This document shows positions 60,643-64,000 of a DNA stretch of 64,000 nt, in pieces. The notes under the pieces were generated by a model that searched no databases, was not told where the DNA came from, and worked only from the letters and a program-made list of their open reading frames with translations. Each line of letters opens with the position of its first letter. The stretch's first letter is position 1. The translations under genes and the position numbers were made by a program. The DNA is from Lysinibacillus_B sp031181585 (GTDB lineage: Bacteria > Bacillota > Bacilli > Bacillales_A > Planococcaceae), in contig NZ_CP154840.1 in the NCBI RefSeq assembly GCF_047301505.1, positions 2,356,001-2,420,000 on the forward strand, in the 5' to 3' direction.

Positions 60643-60683
60643 TAAAAAAACCGCTACTTTTTCTATTCAGAAAAGTAGCGGTT
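60643..60683 (-). terminator. terminator containing the deacetylase stop codon
   Basis: AACCGCTACTTTT (60649-60661) and AAAAGTAGCGGTT (60671-60683) form a perfect 13-bp stem; the TAG of the minus-strand gene is in the loop, and seven Ts follow on that strand. Confidence 0.9.
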
Positions 60684-61430
60684 ATCCCCCTGTACTTCAT
60701 TAGGACGCTTTTCATTTTTTATCTCCAGCATTTCAGATATGGTGACAAATTGATAACCTTGTTTTTTCAATTCGGGTAAAATCTCCTTCAGAGCTTCTAC
60801 CGTTTGAGTTCGGTCTGATCCTCCATCATGGAATAAAATTACGTCGCCAGGTTTTGTCCCATCAAGTACTTTACCAATGATTTTGTTTACCCCAGGGTCT
60901 TTCCAATCTTCCGTATCTTGATGCCACGACCACATAATAACCGTATAACCGTTTTCTACTGCCACATCAATCATTCCATCTGTATAGAGCCCTCCAACTG
61001 GACGAAAAAGCGTTGGCTTAAATCCTGTAATGCTGTAAATAATATTATTCGTCTTTTGCAATTCCACTTCTATTCGCTTCAGTGTAGTATTCCATGGGTG
61101 CGAATACGTATGATTGGCCAATTCATGCCCCTCTTCAAATTGACGAAGTATGACTTCGGGATGCTTCTCCGCATTTTTACCAATAATAAAAAAGGTTGCC
61201 TTAACATTATATTCTGCCAGCAAATCCAGCACCTGCGTTGTATATTTGTCATCCGGCCCATCGTCAAATGTAATGGCCACAATTTTTTCCTGTGTATCAA
61301 TGTCCCACAATACTTCGCCAGTTTGCTCGTAATAACGTCTGCCTTTATCAGCAGACGTATGAAAACCGATAAAAAACATGAGTATAAAACTTGTGCAGAT
61401 AGATAAAGCAAAGATGTACTTACGTTTCAA
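60663..61430 (-). CDS. polysaccharide deacetylase (CE4, NodB domain)
   Basis: 255 residues: N-terminal membrane anchor (4-22) and an external NodB domain that removes acetyl groups from chitin-like or peptidoglycan sugars. Motifs in order are TFDDGPDD, HTYSH (zinc His pair), RPVGGLY, WSWHQDTEDW and ILFHDGG. TTG 61430 is chosen because GGAAGTG lies 5 bases before it; GTG 61445 would add five residues. RPxGG instead of RPPYG is a variant of motif 3. Confidence 0.9.
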   Translation of the reverse strand: MKRKYIFALSICTSFILMFFIGFHTSADKGRRYYEQTGEVLWDIDTQEKIVAITFDDGPDDKYTTQVLDLLAEYNVKATFFIIGKNAEKHPEVILRQFEEGHELANHTYSHPWNTTLKRIEVELQKTNNIIYSITGFKPTLFRPVGGLYTDGMIDVAVENGYTVIMWSWHQDTEDWKDPGVNKIIGKVLDGTKPGDVILFHDGGSDRTQTVEALKEILPELKKQGYQFVTISEMLEIKNEKRPNEVQGDNRYFSE

Positions 61431-61706
61431 TGCGTCACTTCCCACTATCGGTTATTTTTAAAATTCCTGATTACTTTATTATCTGCGATTAGCCTAAAAA
61501 AAAACCTTGATAAGAATGGCTGAATAAATGGGAATTTCCATTAGACATTTTCCTCTATTGTATGAGCATTTTCTACGTCGATCAGTAAATCACTATCTTA
61601 CTAAATGCTAGTGAGATTATGAAAGGAAATTAAGGGATTTTATCCAATAGTATAAACTAGGCACTGAAAAATAAGATTTGCCTGAAATAAGATTGGAGGA
61701 ATATTA

Positions 61707-62549
61707 TTGATCATTCATAATACTGTTACCGAATTTTTAGACCGTTATGAACCTTCCACTGCGTATATCCAGCAATATTTTCAAAAGAACCAGCGTCATT
61801 TTGAAGAATATTTTAAGTATCATTGCAAAAATCCCGATAAAAAGTTAACTGAAGCTGTATCCAAGCATAAGGAAAAGATAGTTGACTTGAAAATAATGGC
61901 CAAGTCAATGCCCGATTTTATCATGGAAATCAAAACTAAGTATGAGAAAATGTATAAAGTCCAATTTACAAAAGACGTACATCTGCTAGTAGGTCTTTAT
62001 GGCTCAAATGCTTATACATATAGGAAGATTATGCCTGAAATCGTCTTTTGCTTAGAAAAGCTTTCTCCTCAAAAGGACCATTTGAAAGTAATCATAGCCC
62101 ATGAATTTGGCCATGCTCTGCACAATCTCCTATCAGAAAAAGCAGGAATCGATTGGTCAGCTATCCCATGGACAAGCCCTTGTACATGGTTACTTCAGGA
62201 AGGCACTGCTATCTATTTTTCCATGAAAGCAGCCGCCACAACTGAGGATATTTATTTTGCCTTCGAAGAAGATATTGAATGGCTTGATTTTGCCAAAAGT
62301 AACGATGTTCACATCATAAAAAGATTCATGGAAGATTTACATTCATCCTCCCCGGAAGATATATTCAGAGAATGGTTCTCCATCAATGGCGGTTCGGCTT
62401 TTGGTTATACTCGTCTCGGCTACTTTATTGGCTATCAAATTGTAGATAAACTGGCTGAGGAACTTGGGGAGCTGGAAGCTGTCACTCTTTGGGGAAACAA
62501 ACAATTTAAAGAAACCATGTTGAACAAATTAAGGGAATTATCCCCTTAA
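61707..62549 (+). CDS. predicted zinc metallopeptidase (HEFGH motif)
   Basis: 280 residues, no signal or membrane segment. The zinc motif is IIAHEFGHALHNL (HExxH), and the third ligand Glu is probably in LLQEGTAIYF about 35 residues later, as in gluzincins. The N-terminal half is helical and unassigned. TTG 61707 follows GGAGGAATATTA. The substrate is unknown; similar proteins are annotated as DUF2268-type aminopeptidase-like proteins. Confidence 0.75.
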   Translation: MIIHNTVTEFLDRYEPSTAYIQQYFQKNQRHFEEYFKYHCKNPDKKLTEAVSKHKEKIVDLKIMAKSMPDFIMEIKTKYEKMYKVQFTKDVHLLVGLYGSNAYTYRKIMPEIVFCLEKLSPQKDHLKVIIAHEFGHALHNLLSEKAGIDWSAIPWTSPCTWLLQEGTAIYFSMKAAATTEDIYFAFEEDIEWLDFAKSNDVHIIKRFMEDLHSSSPEDIFREWFSINGGSAFGYTRLGYFIGYQIVDKLAEELGELEAVTLWGNKQFKETMLNKLRELSP

Positions 62550-62634
62550 AAATGAATTTATTTTAGACTTTAGAAAATTGTACAGTCTATTGGTTGAGAT
62601 ACTTTAGCTTCCAACATCGTTATTTTTTAAATAA

Positions 62635-62664
62635 TGAATTGCTCAGCTTTTTCTATCCATACTA
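62635..62664 (+). promoter_or_regulatory. sigma-G-like promoter of the Mn catalase gene
   Basis: TGAATT (62635-62640), 17 bases, CATACTA (62658-62664). The forespore consensus is roughly GHATR - 17/18 - CATNHTA. Confidence 0.55.
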
Positions 62665-62709
62665 ATTATGGCGGAAAAGTGCTGAAGCAACTAATAAGGA
62701 GGAAGCTAA

Positions 62710-63573
62710 ATGTATTATTATAAAGAAGAATTAATCAATATTATTAAGCCTGATAAGCCCGATCCTGCAGCTGCAAGAGTATTACAGGAGATTTTGGGAG
62801 GGCATTTTGGCGAGATGCGCACAATGATGCAATTCTTTTTCCAAAGCTCTAATTTTAGAGGAAAAGAAACACAGTTCCGTGATTTGCTGCGCGGTATTTT
62901 TCTAGAGGAAATTGCGCACGTAGAGCTTGTGCAAAATACGATCAATCAATTATTAAACGGCTCAGGTGAGTCTGCTATGCCCGGAAACAGCGGTGCAGCT
63001 GGTGCTCCTTTAGAGGACCCAATTAAGGATGCTAACACTAATCCTCATCACTTTATCATCGGTGCACAGGCATCACTTCCAGTAGATGCTGCCGGACTTC
63101 CATGGAATGGCTCCTGGGTTTATGCACATGGAAATCTAATTGCTGATTTATTGGATAATCTAGTCCTTGAATCAACAGGAGTTCTACAAAAAACACGTAT
63201 TTACGAAATGAGTTCCAATCAGACATTCCGTGAAACACTTGCTTTCCTGATTGTTCGCGATAATGCTCACCAAAATGCATTTGCCAAGGCTCTCGAAACA
63301 CTTGGAGTGAATTGGGGGAAAATACTCCCTATTCCAAATTATGATATTAATAAATACCCTGAATGCCGTAAGTTTGTTGATATGGGCTACCATAATATGC
63401 TGTTTGATTTCCGTCTGGACCAAACTCGTATGAACGAAATATTCCAAGGAACATCACCTAGCAGAAACGGCGGCACTTTACAGGTTTCCCAGCCGCCAAA
63501 GGGCTTCCCTGTCCCTGTAATGCCTGCTATGCCAAATGAGCATAGTCCAGGTCTTGAAGATCTAGAGCGCTAA
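62710..63573 (+). CDS. manganese-containing catalase
   Basis: 287 residues; decomposes hydrogen peroxide with a di-manganese site in a four-helix bundle. Ligand residues are visible in GGHFGEMRTMM (Glu35), LEEIAHVEL (Glu/His) and LVLESTG with DNAHQNAF. The C-terminal Pro-rich tail (PPKGFPVPVMPAMP) is usual for the family. AAGGAGGAAGC precedes ATG 62710. Bacillus homologues are spore or stress proteins; a sigma-G-like promoter upstream agrees. Confidence 0.93.
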   Translation: MYYYKEELINIIKPDKPDPAAARVLQEILGGHFGEMRTMMQFFFQSSNFRGKETQFRDLLRGIFLEEIAHVELVQNTINQLLNGSGESAMPGNSGAAGAPLEDPIKDANTNPHHFIIGAQASLPVDAAGLPWNGSWVYAHGNLIADLLDNLVLESTGVLQKTRIYEMSSNQTFRETLAFLIVRDNAHQNAFAKALETLGVNWGKILPIPNYDINKYPECRKFVDMGYHNMLFDFRLDQTRMNEIFQGTSPSRNGGTLQVSQPPKGFPVPVMPAMPNEHSPGLEDLER

Positions 63574-63576
63574 TAA

Positions 63577-63616
63577 AATAGAAAATCCCCGCATATTCCG
63601 CTGGGGATTTTCTATT
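63577..63616. terminator. bidirectional terminator
   Basis: AATAGAAAATCCCC / GGGGATTTTCTATT, perfect 14-bp stem between convergent genes. Confidence 0.88.
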
Positions 63617-63642
63617 GAACATATCTAATTGTCCTGCAAGGT

Positions 63643-63999
63643 TTACCTATCGCGTTTTTCCATCCAGCTATTTATTTTTGCTATTAAAGGCATCTGGTAA
63701 ATAGATGGCAGGGTTTCCATATCAGCTAGCGTGATGACTTTTTGCTCAAAGATTTTTTCCTTGTTGATTACTTCATAGCCTTCTATCGTTACTTGTTTCA
63801 GCACACCATTCCCCAATTGAATAAATTGCTCTAAAGGAAGGCGGTAAATGCCATCTAACTCAATTTCCTGAATTTTAAATTGAGCAAAACCATTTTCAAC
63901 TGTATAAAGAAATACATGCGCAAACTCAAAATCTTTTATGGATGCATTCTCAATTTTATATGGGATGATACCTAGAGGGTGCAGATCATTAAAATCCAC
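63643..63999 (-). CDS. unrecognised protein, 5' end at window edge
   Basis: 118 residues visible from GTG 63999, which may be internal, because any ribosome site would lie beyond the window. Soluble and beta-rich (FEFAHVFLYTVENGF, GIYRLPLEQFIQL). Not recognised. Confidence 0.55.
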   Translation of the reverse strand: MDFNDLHPLGIIPYKIENASIKDFEFAHVFLYTVENGFAQFKIQEIELDGIYRLPLEQFIQLGNGVLKQVTIEGYEVINKEKIFEQKVITLADMETLPSIYQMPLIAKINSWMEKRDR

Positions 64000-64000
64000 C

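Overview
The window is AT-rich Firmicutes DNA. Strong Shine-Dalgarno sites (AGGAGG/AAGGAGG), many TTG starts, sigma-A, sigma-B and sporulation-type promoters, FosB, an SLH/Excalibur surface protein, a Spo0M-like protein and a manganese catalase together suggest a spore-forming Planococcaceae/Bacillaceae member such as Solibacillus or Lysinibacillus. No rRNA, tRNA or CRISPR array was seen. The organism assignment is inference from gene families, not from a marker gene.

Region 1 (1-16.7 kb) is ordinary chromosome. It carries a 5'-truncated acetoacetyl-CoA synthetase, a CDF metal exporter with a strong leader hairpin, an LRR lipoprotein, a BASS transporter, fosB, a LysE exporter with a divergent MocR regulator, an Agr-type histidine kinase/LytTR pair, an acyltransferase and a thioredoxin/ResA pair. 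It is also a zone of gene decay: a methyltransferase, a cytidine deaminase and a CcsA/ResC cytochrome c assembly gene are all visibly broken. CcsA is interrupted by TGG->TAG inside its conserved Trp-rich motif.

Region 2 (16.9-39.5 kb) holds two GAP-family membrane proteins (one behind a TipA-like MerR regulator), a GNAT, an EamA transporter, a pyruvate oxidase with a sigma-B promoter, a degenerate tyrosine-recombinase operon, enoyl-CoA hydratase, a P-loop protein with an Asp23-like tail, an aminotransferase, AI-2E and LCP proteins, MsrA, RecQ, a degenerate trypsin-like lipoprotein and a CynX-type MFS. Three copies of one unannotated, terminator-nested structured repeat lie here.

Region 3 (40-55.6 kb) is mobile. 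It contains an IS3-type element, prophage remnants (RusA with a frameshift, small zinc-ribbon and IDEAL-like proteins, an ImmA/IrrE fragment), an SLH/Excalibur protein and its decayed relative, a truncated AAA protein abutting a truncated integrase, and then an intact ABC-F gene. The last codons of the ABC-F gene are repeated about 6.2 kb downstream, bounding an apparent integrated island. The island contains small membrane genes, a GNAT, a second IS3-type element and a frameshifted YpjP-like gene; its small genes are separated by similar palindromic spacers.

Region 4 (55.6-64 kb) is chromosomal again: an MMPL exporter with a TetR repressor and a palindromic operator, DinB, a small phospholipase-A2-like protein, a polysaccharide deacetylase, a zinc metallopeptidase and a Mn catalase with a sigma-G-like promoter.
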